64,000 bases of DNA, from positions 1,798,001 to 1,862,000 of the forward strand of contig NZ_CP121252.1 in assembly GCF_029637705.1 (NCBI RefSeq), given 5' to 3'. Both the position numbers and the translations under genes were made by a program. The notes under the pieces were generated by a model. It did not search any database. It was not told where the DNA came from and saw nothing but the letters and a program-made list of their open reading frames with translations. Positions 8,400-19,455 of the stretch are shown one piece after another. This stretch comes from Citricoccus muralis. GTDB taxonomy: Bacteria > Actinomycetota > Actinomycetes > Actinomycetales > Micrococcaceae. Numbering within the stretch: the stretch's first letter is position 1; every line of letters starts with the position of its first letter.

Positions 8400-11300
8400 G
8401 CTCGCCCTCCGGCGCGTTCCAGTGCCGCCACCAGTCGCTGGTCATGGTCCTGCAGACTGGTCACGTCCCAGGAGTACTCCCGCTGGGCTTCCAGAGCCTG
8501 CAGCGCTGCCGCGAACTCGGCCAGGGTGGTGATCACGGGCACGCCAATGGAGGTGGCCGCCGCACGGATTTCGTAGCCGTCCGAACGGGAGTCGCCACCG
8601 GAGGGCGTGTTGAGGACCAGGTCCACTGTGCCGGCCTCGATCTGCTCCAGGATGGTGCCTTCGACACCGTCTTCGGAGGTGGCGATCTTGTTGACGACCT
8701 CGGTGTTGATCCCGTTGCGACGCAGCACCTCGGCGGTACCGCCGGTCGAGACCACGGTGAAGCCCAGATCGATGAGGCGCTTGGCCTGTCCGATCACGCC
8801 GCGCTTATCGCGGTTCGCTACCGAGATGAACACTCGTCCGGAGTGCGGCAGGGGTCCACCAGCGGCGGCCTGGGATTTAGCGAAGGCGGTATCGAAGTAC
8901 TTGTCGATACCCATAACCTCACCGGTGGAGCGCATTTCGGGACCGAGTAGCGAGTCCACCACGCGGCCGTCCGGGGTGCGAAAACGGGTGAACGGCAGCA
9001 CGGCTTCTTTGACGGCCACGGGGGCGTCAAGCGGCAGGCTGGCGCCGTCGTGGGTGGAGGGCAACATCCCTTCGGCCCGCAGCTCGGCGATAGACTTACC
9101 CACACCGATCATGGCGGCGGCCTTGGCCAACTGCACGCCCGTAGCCTTCGACACGAACGGCACGGTGCGCGAGGCACGCGGATTCGCTTCGATCACGTAG
9201 AGAACATCAGCGGCGAGGGCGAACTGGATGTTAATCAGGCCGCGCACTCCCACCCCGGCCGCGATGCCGAGGGTGGCTTCGCGAACGCGATCGAGCACGT
9301 CCGGGCCGAGGGTGATGGGCGGCAGCACGCAGGCGGAGTCACCGGAGTGGATTCCGGCTTCCTCGATGTGCTCCATCACGCCGCCGACGTAGAGGTCGGT
9401 GCCGTCGTAGAGAGCGTCGACGTCAATTTCGATGGCGTCGTCGAGGAATCGGTCCACCAGCATCGGGTGTTCCGGGGTGATCTCGGTGGCGTTGGCCACG
9501 TAGGTTTCCAGGGACGCCTCGTCGTAGACGATCTCCATGCCGCGTCCGCCCAGCACGTAGGAGGGTCGCACCAGGACCGGGTATCCGATGCTGTCAGCGA
9601 CTCGCTTGGCGTCTTCAAAGGAGACGGCGGTGCCGTTCTTCGGGGAGGCCAACCCGGCGCTCTGCAATACCTGCGAGAACATGCCGCGGTGTTCGGCGAG
9701 GTCGATCGCGTGCGGTGAGGTGCCGAGAATGGTGACACCGGCGTCCTCGAGCTGCTGAGCCAGCTTCAGCGGAGTCTGACCGCCGAGCTGAACGAAGACA
9801 CCCAGCACGCCGCCACTACGCTCTTCGGCGTGAATAATCTCCAACACGTCTTCCAGGGTCAGCGGTTCGAAGTAGAGCCGGTCCGAAATGTCGTAATCGG
9901 TTGACACGGTTTCGGGGTTGCAGTTGACCATGACCGTGTCGTAGTCGGCGTCGCGCAGTGCCATGGTGGCGTGCACGCAAGAGTAGTCGAACTCGATGCC
10001 CTGACCGATGCGGTTCGGCCCCGAGCCCAGGATAATCACCGAGGGCTTGTCGTGGGGCTGGACTTCAGTCTCCTGGTCGTAGGATGAGTACCGGTAGGGA
10101 GTGAACGCCTCAAACTCTGCGGCGCAGGTGTCCACAGTCTTGTAGACCGGGCGGATGCCCAAGGCGTGGCGCACGCCCCGGACCACGGCGGGGTCTAGGT
10201 GGCGCAGCGCCCCGATCTGTTCGTCAGAGAACCCGTGGCGCTTGGCCCATCCCAGGGTGTCGGCGTCGAGCGCCTCGGCGCTGCGAATGTCTTCAGCGAC
10301 TTCGTTGATGAGCACCAGCTGGTCCAGGAACCACGGGTCAATGGCGGTGGCAGCGAAGGCCTGCTCAATGGTCGCACCGCCGAGCAGAGCGCGCTGCACC
10401 TGGGCTAGGCGCTCGGTGGTGGCGGTCTTCGACTGCTCCAGAAGTTCTGCGACCTCGGCGGCGTCGGGTACGTCGAAGGTCAGCTCGCTGCCCTTCTGCT
10501 CCAGTGACCGCAGTGCCTTCTGCAGAGCCTCAGCGAAGTTTCGCCCCAGTGCCATGGCCTCGCCCACCGACTTCATGGTGGTGGTGAGGGTGGCGTCTGC
10601 CGCGGGGAACTTCTCGAAGGCGAAGCGGGGCACCTTCACCACCACGTAGTCGAGCACCGGCTCGAAGGAGGCCGGGGTCTTCTGCGTGATGTCGTTGGGG
10701 ATCTCGTCGAGCGTATAGCCCAGGGAGAGCTTGGTGGCGATCTTGGCGATGGCGAAACCGGTGGCTTTTGACGCCAACGCGGAGGAACGCGAGACGCGCG
10801 GGTTCATCTCGATGACGATGATGCGGCCGTCTTCGGGATTGACTGCGAACTGGATGTTGCAGCCGCCGGTGTCGACCCCGACCTCGCGGATGACGGCGAT
10901 GGCGATATCGCGCATCTCCTGGAACTCGACGTCGGTCAGAGTCATGGCGGGGGCGACGGTGATGGAGTCGCCGGTGTGAACACCCACGGGGTCGAAGTTT
11001 TCGATGGAGCAGACGACCACGACATTGTCGTTCTTGTCGCGCATCATCTCGAGCTCGTATTCTTTCCAGCCCAGGATCGACTCTTCAAGGAGGACCTCGG
11101 AGGTCGGGCTGTATTGGAGGCCGGCACCGGCGATGCGGTGGAGGTCTTCTTCGTTGTAGGCCATACCGGAGCCGAGTCCGCCCATGGTAAAGGAGGGCCG
11201 AACAACCATCGGGTAGCCGAGCTTCTCGGCCGCGGCCAGGGCCTCGTCCATGGTGTGGACGATCTCGGACTGCGCGGATTCGCCGCCGCAGCGTTCGACG

Positions 11301-11704
11301 ACGCCCTTGAACAGTTCGCGGTTCTCACCGAGCTCGATGGCTTCGATATTGGCGCCGATCAGTTCGACGTCGTACTTCTCCAGGGCGCCTGACTTCTCCA
11401 AGGCGATCGCGGTATTCAGCGCGGTCTGACCGCCCAGGGTGGGCAGTAGGGCATCGGGGCGTTCCTGGGCGATGATCTTCTCGACAACCTCTGGGGTGAT
11501 CGGCTCCACGTAGGTGGCGTCGGCCAGCTCCGGATCGGTCATGATGGTGGCCGGGTTGGAGTTGACGAGGATGACGCGCACGCCTTCCTCTTTGAGCACG
11601 CGGATAGCCTGCGTGCCGGAGTAGTCGAACTCGGCCGCCTGACCGATGACGATGGGGCCAGATCCGATGACCAGAACTGATGACAGGTCGGTGCGTTTAG
11701 GCAT
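8396..11704 (-). CDS. carB: carbamoyl-phosphate synthase large subunit
   Basis: This 1102-residue subunit makes carbamoyl phosphate from ammonia, bicarbonate and two ATP, for both pyrimidines and arginine. Two homologous ATP-grasp halves are visible, starting at [20 protein letters not shown] and again at [20 protein letters not shown] near residue 560. Each has a Gly-rich nucleotide loop ([20 protein letters not shown]). The last 150 residues form the allosteric MGS-like domain, where UMP inhibition and other effectors act in the family. Nothing is truncated. It follows carA by 33 bases and overlaps pyrF. Confidence 0.98.
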   Translation of the reverse strand: MPKRTDLSSVLVIGSGPIVIGQAAEFDYSGTQAIRVLKEEGVRVILVNSNPATIMTDPELADATYVEPITPEVVEKIIAQERPDALLPTLGGQTALNTAIALEKSGALEKYDVELIGANIEAIELGENRELFKGVVERCGGESAQSEIVHTMDEALAAAEKLGYPMVVRPSFTMGGLGSGMAYNEEDLHRIAGAGLQYSPTSEVLLEESILGWKEYELEMMRDKNDNVVVVCSIENFDPVGVHTGDSITVAPAMTLTDVEFQEMRDIAIAVIREVGVDTGGCNIQFAVNPEDGRIIVIEMNPRVSRSSALASKATGFAIAKIATKLSLGYTLDEIPNDITQKTPASFEPVLDYVVVKVPRFAFEKFPAADATLTTTMKSVGEAMALGRNFAEALQKALRSLEQKGSELTFDVPDAAEVAELLEQSKTATTERLAQVQRALLGGATIEQAFAATAIDPWFLDQLVLINEVAEDIRSAEALDADTLGWAKRHGFSDEQIGALRHLDPAVVRGVRHALGIRPVYKTVDTCAAEFEAFTPYRYSSYDQETEVQPHDKPSVIILGSGPNRIGQGIEFDYSCVHATMALRDADYDTVMVNCNPETVSTDYDISDRLYFEPLTLEDVLEIIHAEERSGGVLGVFVQLGGQTPLKLAQQLEDAGVTILGTSPHAIDLAEHRGMFSQVLQSAGLASPKNGTAVSFEDAKRVADSIGYPVLVRPSYVLGGRGMEIVYDEASLETYVANATEITPEHPMLVDRFLDDAIEIDVDALYDGTDLYVGGVMEHIEEAGIHSGDSACVLPPITLGPDVLDRVREATLGIAAGVGVRGLINIQFALAADVLYVIEANPRASRTVPFVSKATGVQLAKAAAMIGVGKSIAELRAEGMLPSTHDGASLPLDAPVAVKEAVLPFTRFRTPDGRVVDSLLGPEMRSTGEVMGIDKYFDTAFAKSQAAAGGPLPHSGRVFISVANRDKRGVIGQAKRLIDLGFTVVSTGGTAEVLRRNGINTEVVNKIATSEDGVEGTILEQIEAGTVDLVLNTPSGGDSRSDGYEIRAAATSIGVPVITTLAEFAAALQALEAQREYSWDVTSLQDHDQRLVAALERAGGRA

Positions 11705-11737
11705 AGTGAAAGGTCTCCTTGACGTCTCTGGTCTGGT

Positions 11738-12901
11738 TCAGCGGTCGCTCTTCGCAGCGGCCATGTTGTCGATGAAGCGGTCAAACAACGGGTGCGCATC
11801 GTGCGGACCGGCTGCAGACTCGGGGTGGAACTGCACGGAGAACGCCCGGCGGTCTGTGAGCGACAGCCCCTCGACGACCTGGTCATTGAGCGACCAGTGC
11901 GAGACCTCAACCTCGCCATAGCGTGCCTCGGGTGCGGTGATCACCTCGCCAATGGGGGCTTCGACGGCGAAGCCGTGGTTTTGGGAGGTGATGTGGACCT
12001 TGCCGGTGGCCTTGTCCATCACCGGCTGGTTAGGACCGCGGTGGCCGAAGGGCAGCTTGTACGTGTCGAAGCCCAGGGCCCGACCGAAAATCTGGTTACC
12101 GAAGCAGATGCCGAAGAACGGCAGATCCGCGTCCAGCACCTGGCGCAACAACTGAACCTGGGAATCGGCTGTAGCCGGGTCTCCGGGGCCGTTGGAGAGG
12201 AAGACGCCGTCGGGGTTCAGCGCCTGGATCTCGTCGAAGGTGGTGGTGGCCGGGACCACGTGGACCCGCACACCGCGGGACGCCAGGTGCCGCGGGGTGG
12301 CGGCTTTGATGCCGAGGTCAACAGCGACCACGGTGTATTGGGGGTCCTGCTGGTAGCCGTGCTCTGCGGGCTCGACCACGTAGGCCTGTTCGGTAGTGAC
12401 TGCCTCGGCCAGCCGGGCGCCGGCCATGGGGGGTTGCTCGCGCACCTCGGTCAGCAGGTCAGCCTGAGAACGCTGGGCTGCGTCGCCGGAGAAGATCCCG
12501 GCTTTCATGGAGCCACGGTCGCGTAGCAGTCGGGTGACGGCGCGGGTGTCGATGCCCTGGATACCGACGATGCCCTCGGCCACGAGCTGATCGTCAAGGC
12601 TACGCTGGGAGCGGTAGTTGGAGGGCACGCGGGCGGCGTCGCGCACGGCGTAGCCGGCGACCCAGATGGCTCGAGACTCGTTGTCTTCGTCGTTGACGCC
12701 GGTGTTGCCGATGTGCGGGAAGGTCTGCACCACGATCTGCCGGGCGTAGGAGGGGTCCGTCAAGGTCTCCTGGTATCCGGTCATGCCGGTGGTGAAGACG
12801 GCCTCACCGAGGGTGGACCCTACGACTCCGTAGGAGCGGCCCTCGAAGACGCTGCCGTCCTCCAGGACCAGGATGGCTGGTTCAGTATTCTTCAGGCTCA
12901 C
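11738..12901 (-). CDS. carA: carbamoyl-phosphate synthase small subunit (glutaminase)
   Basis: CarA hydrolyses glutamine and passes ammonia to CarB. The 387-residue protein has the N-terminal small-chain domain ([15 protein letters not shown]) and a C-terminal class I glutamine amidotransferase. The nucleophile Cys is in [16 protein letters not shown], and the His-Glu pair is in QFHPESAAG near residue 368. The start lies 5 bases after the stop of the membrane gene upstream, so it is operonic and probably translationally coupled. Confidence 0.97.
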   Translation of the reverse strand: MSLKNTEPAILVLEDGSVFEGRSYGVVGSTLGEAVFTTGMTGYQETLTDPSYARQIVVQTFPHIGNTGVNDEDNESRAIWVAGYAVRDAARVPSNYRSQRSLDDQLVAEGIVGIQGIDTRAVTRLLRDRGSMKAGIFSGDAAQRSQADLLTEVREQPPMAGARLAEAVTTEQAYVVEPAEHGYQQDPQYTVVAVDLGIKAATPRHLASRGVRVHVVPATTTFDEIQALNPDGVFLSNGPGDPATADSQVQLLRQVLDADLPFFGICFGNQIFGRALGFDTYKLPFGHRGPNQPVMDKATGKVHITSQNHGFAVEAPIGEVITAPEARYGEVEVSHWSLNDQVVEGLSLTDRRAFSVQFHPESAAGPHDAHPLFDRFIDNMAAAKSDR

Positions 12902-12906
12902 GCGGG

Positions 12907-13563
12907 TTACTCTCTTCCTGAGTCGTCGGTGGGGGTCGTGTTGGGTTTCGCCGTGGCGGCGTGCTGGGTGGCTGGCCCGGCCTCGGGAATCAGGCCGGAC
13001 AGCGCGGTGTAGAGCGGGCGCTTGCCCGCGGCGGTTTTGGTACGGAATCCGGTGGAGACTTCCTGATGTCCCAGCATCCAGGAGAACACGATCAGGCCCT
13101 CCTTCTCCACGAATTTGCCGTTGATGCCGGATTCCAGGCGGACATCCGTAATCTGGTCGGCCCGCACAAACAGATTGCTCGCCCCGTTGCGCAGAATCGC
13201 CACTCCCTGGGAATGGACTTCCATCTGGGCGTCGGTGCGGATCCCGAGCTGGTGGACGGCGATGCGATCGAGCCAGTCACGACCCTGCACGGTGGCCACG
13301 TACATGCCTTCATCGAGGACAAGTGGCTCCTGGTCAAGCAAACCTTCGGGAATCGACGCCGGAACCTCGACGTGCTTCTGTCGCAGTTTGCGGTTGCGCC
13401 AGCCCAACCACAGCGCGGACAGCAACAGCACGATCACGATCAGGGTCACCACCACGATCGTGACGTACTGTCCGGCGTAAGAGGCGTCCTGTTCGACTTG
13501 GGCCACTAGCTCCACGACGTACTCAGTTCCTGTCTGTTGAAAAGCGGATACGGGGTCGATCAT
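12907..13563 (-). CDS. pyr-operon membrane protein (Rv1382-like)
   Basis: A 218-residue predicted inner-membrane protein with a short N-terminus, one clear membrane helix at about residues 33-54, an RNRKLRQK positive flank, and a roughly 160-residue soluble domain predicted to face the cytoplasm. The soluble part is rich in beta-type segments, and a PH-like fold is my guess. The position between pyrC and carA is the same as that of Mycobacterium Rv1382, annotated as a probable export or membrane protein, so the association with pyrimidine synthesis is conserved although the role is unknown. The ATG at 13563 overlaps the pyrC stop (ATGA). A longer frame running up to 13944 is antisense to pyrC and not credible. 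Confidence 0.85.
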   Translation of the reverse strand: MIDPVSAFQQTGTEYVVELVAQVEQDASYAGQYVTIVVVTLIVIVLLLSALWLGWRNRKLRQKHVEVPASIPEGLLDQEPLVLDEGMYVATVQGRDWLDRIAVHQLGIRTDAQMEVHSQGVAILRNGASNLFVRADQITDVRLESGINGKFVEKEGLIVFSWMLGHQEVSTGFRTKTAAGKRPLYTALSGLIPEAGPATQHAATAKPNTTPTDDSGRE

Positions 13564-14900
13564 GACGAGGCGCGCCGCGGGGTGGCCAAGCAGGCATCGG
13601 CGACGACGCGGTGTCCATGCAGAAACACATCGGTGACGCGACCGGGCAGGGTCATCCCCCGGTAGGGGCTGTTGCGCGACTTGGTGGTGTGTTGCTCGGG
13701 GTCCACCACCCGGGTCTCGCGGGGATCGTAAACGGTGATGTTCGCCGGTACTGAAGACTGCAGCACTCCCTCGGCGGAGACGAGTCCCTGGTCGGTGAGC
13801 CCAGCAATAATAGCCGGCGTCATGCTCATCACCCGGGCCACACCGGCCCAGTCGAGCAGCCCGGTGTCCACCATGGACTGTTGAATCACCGGCAGGGCGG
13901 TTTCCAGGCCGGTCATGCCCATGGCGGCTACGGACCATTCGCACTGTTTTGCTTCCGCGGGATGCGGGGCGTGATCAGTGCCCACCGTGTCGATGGTGCC
14001 ATCGGCGAGTCCCTCGCGCAACGCCATCACATCGGCTTCGCGGCGCAACGGCGGGTTGACCTTGAACACTGGATCGTAGCTGCGCACGAGTTCCTCGGTG
14101 AGCAACAAGTGATGCGGGGTGACTTCGGCGGTGACCTGAATGCCGCGGGACTTGGCCCAGCGGATGATCTCGACGGATCCTGCCGTGGACACGTGGCAGA
14201 CGTGTAGCCGCGAACCTACGTGGTCGGCTAGCAACACATCTCGGGCAATGATCGACTCTTCGGCCACGGCCGGCCAGCCCGGCAGTCCCAGCACACTGGA
14301 GAGTTCCGACTCGTTCATCTGCGCGCCATCGGTAAGGCGGGGTTCCTGGGCGTGCTGAGCGATGAAGCCGTCAAAGGACTTCACGTACTCCAGTGCACGA
14401 CGCATCAGCACGGGGTCCCAGACGCAGATCCCGTCATCGGAGAACATGCGCACCTGAGCACGGGAAGCCGCCATGGCGCCCAGTTCGGCCAGTTTCTCCC
14501 CAGCCAGGCCGACGGTGACGGCGCCCACCGGGTGCACATCGCACCAACCGGCCTCGCGTCCAAGCTGCCAAACCTGTTCCACGACACCGGCGGTGTCAGC
14601 CACCGGGGTGGAGTTCGCCATGGCGTGCACGGAGGTGAACCCGCCCATAGCGGCGGCACGGGTACCGGTTTCCACGGTCTCCGCGTCTTCCCGACCCGGC
14701 TCGCGCAAGTGGGTGTGTAAGTCGACAAGCCCGGGCAACACGATGCGCCCGGTAGCGTCGACATGTTCTGCGGAGCGCTCGACGGCTTGTGCGGTGGCAT
14801 CGGCGCCGACAGCCAGCACCTCTCCGGCGTCCAACAGCACGTCGTTCCGCACGCCGTCTGGGGTGGTGCCTCCCGTGATCAGGTATGCCTGCGTGGTCAT
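13560..14900 (-). CDS. pyrC: dihydroorotase
   Basis: PyrC cyclises carbamoyl aspartate to dihydroorotate. The 446-residue protein is a type I amidohydrolase. Its metal-binding HxH is in [11 protein letters not shown] near residue 60, further metal ligands lie in HVCHVSTAG, and the catalytic Asp is in TVGTDHAPH. The ATG at 14900 overlaps the pyrB stop (ATGA), and its stop overlaps the next ATG. An upstream extension to 15104 lies inside pyrB and was rejected. Confidence 0.97.
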   Translation of the reverse strand: MTTQAYLITGGTTPDGVRNDVLLDAGEVLAVGADATAQAVERSAEHVDATGRIVLPGLVDLHTHLREPGREDAETVETGTRAAAMGGFTSVHAMANSTPVADTAGVVEQVWQLGREAGWCDVHPVGAVTVGLAGEKLAELGAMAASRAQVRMFSDDGICVWDPVLMRRALEYVKSFDGFIAQHAQEPRLTDGAQMNESELSSVLGLPGWPAVAEESIIARDVLLADHVGSRLHVCHVSTAGSVEIIRWAKSRGIQVTAEVTPHHLLLTEELVRSYDPVFKVNPPLRREADVMALREGLADGTIDTVGTDHAPHPAEAKQCEWSVAAMGMTGLETALPVIQQSMVDTGLLDWAGVARVMSMTPAIIAGLTDQGLVSAEGVLQSSVPANITVYDPRETRVVDPEQHTTKSRNSPYRGMTLPGRVTDVFLHGHRVVADACLATPRRASS

Positions 14901-15913
14901 GCCTGTGCCTTCCCTTCTATGGCGCGGATGTGCGGTGTAGATGGTGTCTGATCCGGTACCCCGGACAAGAGCAGATAGAGTACGGCCATCCGTACTGAGA
15001 CGCCGTTGGCGACCTGTTCCAGTGCGGTGTTGTGCGGGGAGTCTGCGGCGGAGGCCGAGATCTCCAATCCGCGGTTCATGGGACCCGGATGCATGATCAG
15101 GCAATCACCGTCGCCGAGACCCTCGAGGCGGCGCATCCGTTCGTCGGTGAATCCCCAGCCGCGGGTGTATTCAGCGGGTGAGGGGAAGAACGCCTGGTGC
15201 ATCCGCTCAGCCTGCACGCGTAGCATCATCACGGCGGTAGGGTTCTCTGCCAGCGCATCGTCCAGACTGTAGGTCACCTCGCAGGGCCACGATTCGATGC
15301 CGACCGGCAACAGCGTGGGCGGACCGGTCACCGTCACGCGTGCGCCCAGGGTGGCCAGTAGCCACACATTAGATCGGGCCACCCGGGAGTGGAGAATATC
15401 GCCCACGATGACGATGTGGGCGCCGTTGAGGTCGGTACCGGTGGGGGTAACACCGGTGCGGCGCGCTAAGTGCTGGCGGAGCGTGAAGGCATCCAGCAGT
15501 GCCTGGGTGGGGTGCTCGTGGGTTCCGTCGCCAGCGTTGACCACGGCGGAGCGAACCCATCCCGAGGCGGCCAGCTGCGCGGCGGCACCAGAGGACCAGT
15601 GACGCATCACGATCGCGTCGGCGCCGATGGCTTCGAGGGTCTGCACGGTGTCTTTGAGGGATTCCCCCTTGGACACCGAGGAACCTTTGGCCGAGAAATT
15701 CAGCACATCGGCGGAGAGCCGTTTGGCCGCAGCCTCAAAGGAGATCCGGGTGCGGGTGGAGTCTTCGAAAAATAGATTCACGATGGTCCGTCCGCGCAGT
15801 GCGGGAAGTTTTTTGACCTCGCGGCCGGACACGGAAGACATTTCTTCGGCCGTGTCCAAAATCTGTACGGCGTCGTCGAGGCTCAGGTCTGCGGTGGAGA
15901 GAAGGTGCCGCAT
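14897..15913 (-). CDS. pyrB: aspartate carbamoyltransferase catalytic subunit
   Basis: PyrB condenses carbamoyl phosphate with aspartate, the committed pyrimidine step. The 338-residue protein has the carbamoyl-phosphate signature [13 protein letters not shown] near residues 50-62, an [11 protein letters not shown] motif, and the aspartate-binding end [11 protein letters not shown]. No pyrI regulatory subunit is nearby, so control probably comes through PyrR and CarB. Its ATG shares one base with the pyrR stop (TGATG). Confidence 0.97.
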   Translation of the reverse strand: MRHLLSTADLSLDDAVQILDTAEEMSSVSGREVKKLPALRGRTIVNLFFEDSTRTRISFEAAAKRLSADVLNFSAKGSSVSKGESLKDTVQTLEAIGADAIVMRHWSSGAAAQLAASGWVRSAVVNAGDGTHEHPTQALLDAFTLRQHLARRTGVTPTGTDLNGAHIVIVGDILHSRVARSNVWLLATLGARVTVTGPPTLLPVGIESWPCEVTYSLDDALAENPTAVMMLRVQAERMHQAFFPSPAEYTRGWGFTDERMRRLEGLGDGDCLIMHPGPMNRGLEISASAADSPHNTALEQVANGVSVRMAVLYLLLSGVPDQTPSTPHIRAIEGKAQA

Positions 15914-16530
15914 CAGTTCTCCCCCTCCGTGCCGTCAGAAATGTCGATGCGATCTTCCGTGGGTGAATGACCGTCAATTTCATGCAGCAGTACCTGCACG
16001 CGTTCCGCGGTGGAGGTCGGCAGGTTCTTGCCCACGAAATCGGCGCGGATGGGTAGCTGGCGGTGGCCGCGGTCGACCAGAACGGCGAGTCGCACGGAAT
16101 CGGGACGGCCAATATCAGAAAGGGCATCGAGGGCGGATCGCACGGTGCGCCCGGAGAACAGCACGTCGTCGACCAATACCACGGTGGCACCGTCGATGCC
16201 GCAGGCGGGGATCGAGGTGGGCTGTGGGGTACGTGAGGTGGAGCGACGCAGATCGTCCCGGTACATGGTGATGTCCAGCTGGCCGACGCGTTCTTCTGCG
16301 GCAAAGCTGGGGTCAATACTCGCCAGGCTCGCGGCCAGACGGCGGGCCAGCGGGTATCCCCGGCGCGGGATTCCGAGGATCACCAGTGAATCGGCGCCGC
16401 GGTTGGATTCGAGAATCTCGTGCGCAATGCGCTTGACCGCTCGATCAATGTCGGCCGCGGTCGCCACGGTACGGGCAGGTCGGACGCTCATCGAGAGCGC
16501 GTCTTCTTTCGGCATGCTGGAGTCAGCCAC
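15913..16530 (-). CDS. pyrR: PyrR bifunctional pyr operon regulator / uracil phosphoribosyltransferase
   Basis: A 205-residue type I phosphoribosyltransferase-fold protein. The PRPP-binding loop is [19 protein letters not shown]. The N-terminal [18 protein letters not shown] and the dimer/RNA-binding basic residues are as in PyrR. In the family, uridine nucleotides increase binding to a hairpin in pyr leader RNA, lowering expression of the operon. The GTG at 16530 is preceded by AAAGGAG with a 7-base spacer, and that site lies next to a PyrR-consensus hairpin (16546-16561). pyrR is the first gene of the operon, so it should control itself and everything downstream. Confidence 0.94.
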   Translation of the reverse strand: MADSSMPKEDALSMSVRPARTVATAADIDRAVKRIAHEILESNRGADSLVILGIPRRGYPLARRLAASLASIDPSFAAEERVGQLDITMYRDDLRRSTSRTPQPTSIPACGIDGATVVLVDDVLFSGRTVRSALDALSDIGRPDSVRLAVLVDRGHRQLPIRADFVGKNLPTSTAERVQVLLHEIDGHSPTEDRIDISDGTEGEN

Positions 16531-16537
16531 CGTCGGT

Positions 16538-16564
16538 CTCCTTTCCCGCCTCACAGGACGGAGT
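16538..16564 (-). promoter_or_regulatory. PyrR-binding leader hairpin overlapping the pyrR ribosome binding site
   Basis: On the minus strand the leader reads TCCTGTGAGGC at 16548-16558, an exact fit to the known PyrR loop consensus UCCNGNGAGGY. It forms a hairpin (CCGTC/GGCGG stem, hexaloop CTGTGA, 16546-16561). The SD AAAGGAG (16538-16544) follows immediately, and its GGAG can pair with CTCC at 16561-16564. No U-rich terminator follows, so the likely mode is translational repression by PyrR-UMP, as reported for mycobacteria, rather than attenuation. Confidence 0.75.
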
Positions 16565-16624
16565 TTAAAGGAACCCTCCCCCGTGTTCGGGGGTGGTGTT
16601 CTACGTTCTGAAGCTTAGCACCGT

Positions 16625-16644
16625 GGTGACGGTGCACCGTCACC
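16625..16644. repeat. 20-bp perfect palindrome after nusB
   Basis: GGTGACGGTGCACCGTCACC is perfectly self-complementary and begins two bases after the nusB stop codon. It could fold into a strong hairpin in the nusB transcript, but no T-run follows on either strand. A second GC-rich hairpin (CCCCCG/CGGGGG) follows before the pyrR leader. It may slow or end nusB transcription, protect the 3' end, or be a protein site. I cannot decide between these. Confidence 0.5.
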
Positions 16645-16646
16645 GG

Positions 16647-17114
16647 TTACGCCAGCAACGTCGGCTTGATTTGTTGCAGTCGGCCGAGCAGTCCGTTGAT
16701 GAACTCGGGCGAGGCATCCGTCGAGTAATCGCGGGCCACCGCCACTGCTTCGGCCACGGCTACCCCGTCCGGGATCTCGTCGTTGAAGAGCAGCTCCCAG
16801 GTACCCACGCGCAGGATGGAACGGTCCACGGAGGGCATCCGTTCCAGGGTCCAACCTTGAGCGTAGGTGGAGAGGATTTCGTCGATCTGCTCGCGCTCGG
16901 CCACCACCCCGTGCACCAATTCCACGGTGTAGGGGTTGATGGTCTGGTCGGTGCTGTCCCGACGTTGTTGGATCCCCTTCAGCGGATCGCTGTCACGCTG
17001 CTCTGCTTCGAAAAGGATTTCCAAAGCACGACGACGGGCGCGACCTCGAGCGCTCACGGTGCTACGGTAACGCGCGGGCTGTGCCGGGTCAGAAGGTGTG
17101 GTCTCGCCGGTCAT
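16647..17114 (-). CDS. nusB: transcription antitermination factor NusB
   Basis: A 155-residue all-helical RNA-binding protein that joins NusE at boxA to support rRNA antitermination. The signature ARRRALEILFEAEQRD near residue 27, the central VDRSILRVGTWELLF and the final SPEFINGLLGRL are typical. About 20 disordered N-terminal residues precede the core. The ATG shares a base with the efp stop (TAATG), so nusB is coupled to efp, a common pairing. Confidence 0.96.
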   Translation of the reverse strand: MTGETTPSDPAQPARYRSTVSARGRARRRALEILFEAEQRDSDPLKGIQQRRDSTDQTINPYTVELVHGVVAEREQIDEILSTYAQGWTLERMPSVDRSILRVGTWELLFNDEIPDGVAVAEAVAVARDYSTDASPEFINGLLGRLQQIKPTLLA

Positions 17115-17677
17115 TAGTCGTTGACGCGTCCCAGGTAGTCGCCGGTGCGAGTGTCGACCTTGACCTTGGTGCCCTGCTCCACGAACAGCGGCACCTGAAT
17201 GACGTAACCGGTTTCCACGGTGGCGGGCTTCGTGCCGGCCGAGGAGCGGTCGCCCTGCAGGCCCGGCTCGGTGTAGGTAATTTCCAGCACCACAGAGGCC
17301 GGCATGTCCAGGTACAGCGGGGTGCCCTCATTCATGGCGATGGTGACCTGCTGGTTCTCCAGCATGAAGTTCGCGGCGTCGCCGACCACGCTAGCGGGGA
17401 CCAGGATCTGGTCGTAGGTCTTCACATCCATGAAAACGTAGTCGTCGCCGTCGATGTAGAGGTACTCGTAGTCCGAGCGGTCCACGGTTGCGAACTCGAC
17501 CTTAGCGCCAGCGTTGAAGGTCTTGTCAATGATCTTGCCGGAGGTGATGTTCCGCATCTTGGTGCGTACGAAGGCACCGCCTTTGCCCGGCTTGACGTGC
17601 TGGAATTCCTGCACGTTCCACAGCTGGCCGTCAATGAGCAGCACGGAGCCGTTCTTAATGTCGTTAGTCGTTGCCAT
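17114..17677 (-). CDS. efp: elongation factor P
   Basis: EF-P helps ribosomes through polyproline stretches. The 187-residue protein has the three-domain layout, with KOW-like domain I carrying the tip loop KPGKGGAF. Lys32 is the residue that meets the P-site tRNA. No epmA/epmB-type modification gene is nearby, and actinobacterial EF-P with a PGKGP-like loop is thought to act unmodified; that is family knowledge. The C-terminus GDYLGRVND is intact. A TACACT -10-like box lies at 17727-17732, about 50 bases upstream. Confidence 0.97.
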   Translation of the reverse strand: MATTNDIKNGSVLLIDGQLWNVQEFQHVKPGKGGAFVRTKMRNITSGKIIDKTFNAGAKVEFATVDRSDYEYLYIDGDDYVFMDVKTYDQILVPASVVGDAANFMLENQQVTIAMNEGTPLYLDMPASVVLEITYTEPGLQGDRSSAGTKPATVETGYVIQVPLFVEQGTKVKVDTRTGDYLGRVND

Positions 17678-17726
17678 GAGGCGTTCTCCTCGAAAAGTCG
17701 GTGCACCGGATTCTGGACCGCACTCC

Positions 17727-17732
17727 AGTGTA
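17727..17732 (-). promoter_or_regulatory. possible efp-nusB promoter -10 box
   Basis: The minus strand reads CACTACACTGGAG, with TACACT as a TAnnnT -10 hexamer, roughly 50 bases before the efp ATG and 12 bases after the aroB stop. No convincing -35 is seen. Its surroundings resemble the CACTAGACTG boxes upstream of yajC and yebC. Confidence 0.35.
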
Positions 17733-17743
17733 GTGGAAAGAAC

Positions 17744-18847
17744 CTACTCGGCGACCTCCTGGTAGGCGGCGAAGAGCAGCGAGGTGTCCGGCACGTCGTA
17801 AGTAAAGGGCTGGGCCAGGCCGTCAAGCAAGACGAAACGCAACTGATCACCCCGGTTCTTCTTGTCCCGCTTGATGCCGTCCAACAGGGCGGACCAGCGG
17901 TCATTGCGGTAGCTGGTGGGCAGTCCGAGGCTCTCCAGAATGCTGCGGTGCCGGTCCGCGGTGGCATCATCCAGGCGCCCCACGGAACGGGCCAATTCTG
18001 CGGCGAACATCATACCCACGGACACTGCGGCACCATGGCGCCACTGATACCGTTCCGCCAGCTCGATGGCGTGGCCCAGCGTGTGACCGTAGTTGAGAAT
18101 CTCCCGGCGACCGGATTCCCGCAGATCCTCGCTCACCACCTCGGCCTTGACCCGGATGGCGCGCTCGATCACGTCCCGCAACGCAACAGAATGTGGGTTG
18201 AGCACCTGGGCTGGGTCGCGTTCAATGATGTTGAGAATCTCGGGGTCGGCGATGAAGCCGCACTTGGCGACCTCGGCCATCCCGGAAACAAGCTCATTCT
18301 TGGGCAGAGTGAGCAGGGTGTCCAGGTCTGCCAACACACCGGCCGGACGGTGAAATGCCCCCACCAAGTTCTTGCCCTCGGCCGTGTTGATGCCCGTCTT
18401 ACCTCCGACGGCGGCGTCGACCATGCCCAACAGAGTGGTGGGCATGTGCACCACACGCACTCCGCGTAGCCAAGTGGCGGCCACGAATCCTGCGGTATCC
18501 GATACCGCACCGCCACCAACGGAAACGATCGCGTCGGATCGGGTGAAGTCGTTTTGGCCGAGGACCTGCCAGCAGAATGCGGCCACCTGAATGTGTTTGC
18601 CCTCTTCGGCGTCCGGAATCTCTGCGGTGAGGGCGGTGAGACCGGTTTTCTCCAAGTCGTCTTTAACAAGATCACCCGTGGAGCGCAGCGCACGCGGGTG
18701 GATGATGAGCACGCGGCGCACCTGGGGTCCGAGCAGGTCGGGAAGCCGCTGTAGTAGCCCTCGTCCGACGACGACGTCGTACCCGGCAGCCTCCGTTTCT
18801 CCGGTGACCGGAATAACTGTGGCGTCTGGTGCGGCTGCGTCTGTCAT
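17744..18847 (-). CDS. aroB: 3-dehydroquinate synthase
   Basis: AroB converts DAHP to 3-dehydroquinate, the second shikimate step, using NAD+ and a divalent metal. The NAD-binding [16 protein letters not shown], the substrate loop [17 protein letters not shown] and the metal motif [11 protein letters not shown] are all present in a 367-residue protein of normal length. Its ATG overlaps the aroK stop (ATGA), so aroC-aroK-aroB is one translationally linked unit. Confidence 0.97.
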   Translation of the reverse strand: MTDAAAPDATVIPVTGETEAAGYDVVVGRGLLQRLPDLLGPQVRRVLIIHPRALRSTGDLVKDDLEKTGLTALTAEIPDAEEGKHIQVAAFCWQVLGQNDFTRSDAIVSVGGGAVSDTAGFVAATWLRGVRVVHMPTTLLGMVDAAVGGKTGINTAEGKNLVGAFHRPAGVLADLDTLLTLPKNELVSGMAEVAKCGFIADPEILNIIERDPAQVLNPHSVALRDVIERAIRVKAEVVSEDLRESGRREILNYGHTLGHAIELAERYQWRHGAAVSVGMMFAAELARSVGRLDDATADRHRSILESLGLPTSYRNDRWSALLDGIKRDKKNRGDQLRFVLLDGLAQPFTYDVPDTSLLFAAYQEVAE

Positions 18848-19455
18848 GACATCCTTTCGATGATGGCGTGGGCGACCTGTTCTGTGCTCAGGCCGGAAGT
18901 GTCAATAGTGTCGTGGGAGATTTCGCGGTAGAGGCCTTCGCGTTCCCGCAGGATCCGAAGCCAGTTGCGCACCGGGTCTCCGGCGAGCACGGGACGGCCG
19001 ACTCCCCCGTCCAGGCGGTCTAAGGCGGTGTGCTCGTCGACGACGAGGTTGACCACCCGGCAGCCGCGTCCAAGCCGAGACCGGGTCTGAGCCGAGAGGA
19101 CCGAGCCCCCGCCGAGGGAGAGCACGAAGGGTTCGTGGTGCGAAAGCACCTCGCCCACCAGCTCTTCTTCGGCGGCACGAAAAGCTGGCTCACCATGGGC
19201 TTGGAAGTAGTCCGGGATCGGGCCGTGCACGCGGACAAACAGCTGATCACTATCGAAGCGAGCCAGCCCCAATTGGTCGGCCAGAACCGACCCTACCGTG
19301 GACTTGCCCGCCCCCATGGGACCCACCAACACAATCCGGACGGCGGCGCCGCGCTGGAACGGCGTACGATCCTGCTGGGCATTCTCCACCTCAGAAGCAA
19401 TATGTCGGTGCATGTCGGTGTAGACACCGGTCGACCGACCTGGTGCCGCCGTCAC
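18844..19455 (-). CDS. aroK: shikimate kinase
   Basis: AroK phosphorylates shikimate with ATP. The P-loop [11 protein letters not shown] is near residues 45-55, with the substrate Asp in FDSDQLF and the GGG motif in LSLGGGSVL. The listed GTG overlaps the aroC stop (GTGA) and gives 203 residues, with about 38 residues before the first strand. Neither it nor the internal ATG at 19413 has a good ribosome binding site, so the exact start is uncertain. The enzyme core is complete. Confidence 0.92.
   Translation of the reverse strand: MTAAPGRSTGVYTDMHRHIASEVENAQQDRTPFQRGAAVRIVLVGPMGAGKSTVGSVLADQLGLARFDSDQLFVRVHGPIPDYFQAHGEPAFRAAEEELVGEVLSHHEPFVLSLGGGSVLSAQTRSRLGRGCRVVNLVVDEHTALDRLDGGVGRPVLAGDPVRNWLRILREREGLYREISHDTIDTSGLSTEQVAHAIIERMS

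Noticed and set aside
12100-12120. GICFGNQ instead of GICLGHQ at the CarA active site
   Set aside because: The nucleophile Cys is kept, and as far as I recall this variant is normal in actinobacterial CarA.
13564-13944. N-terminal extension of the pyr-operon membrane protein
   Set aside because: It is antisense-frame reading inside pyrC, rich in Arg/His/Pro, and the ATGA overlap at 13560-13563 gives a natural start.
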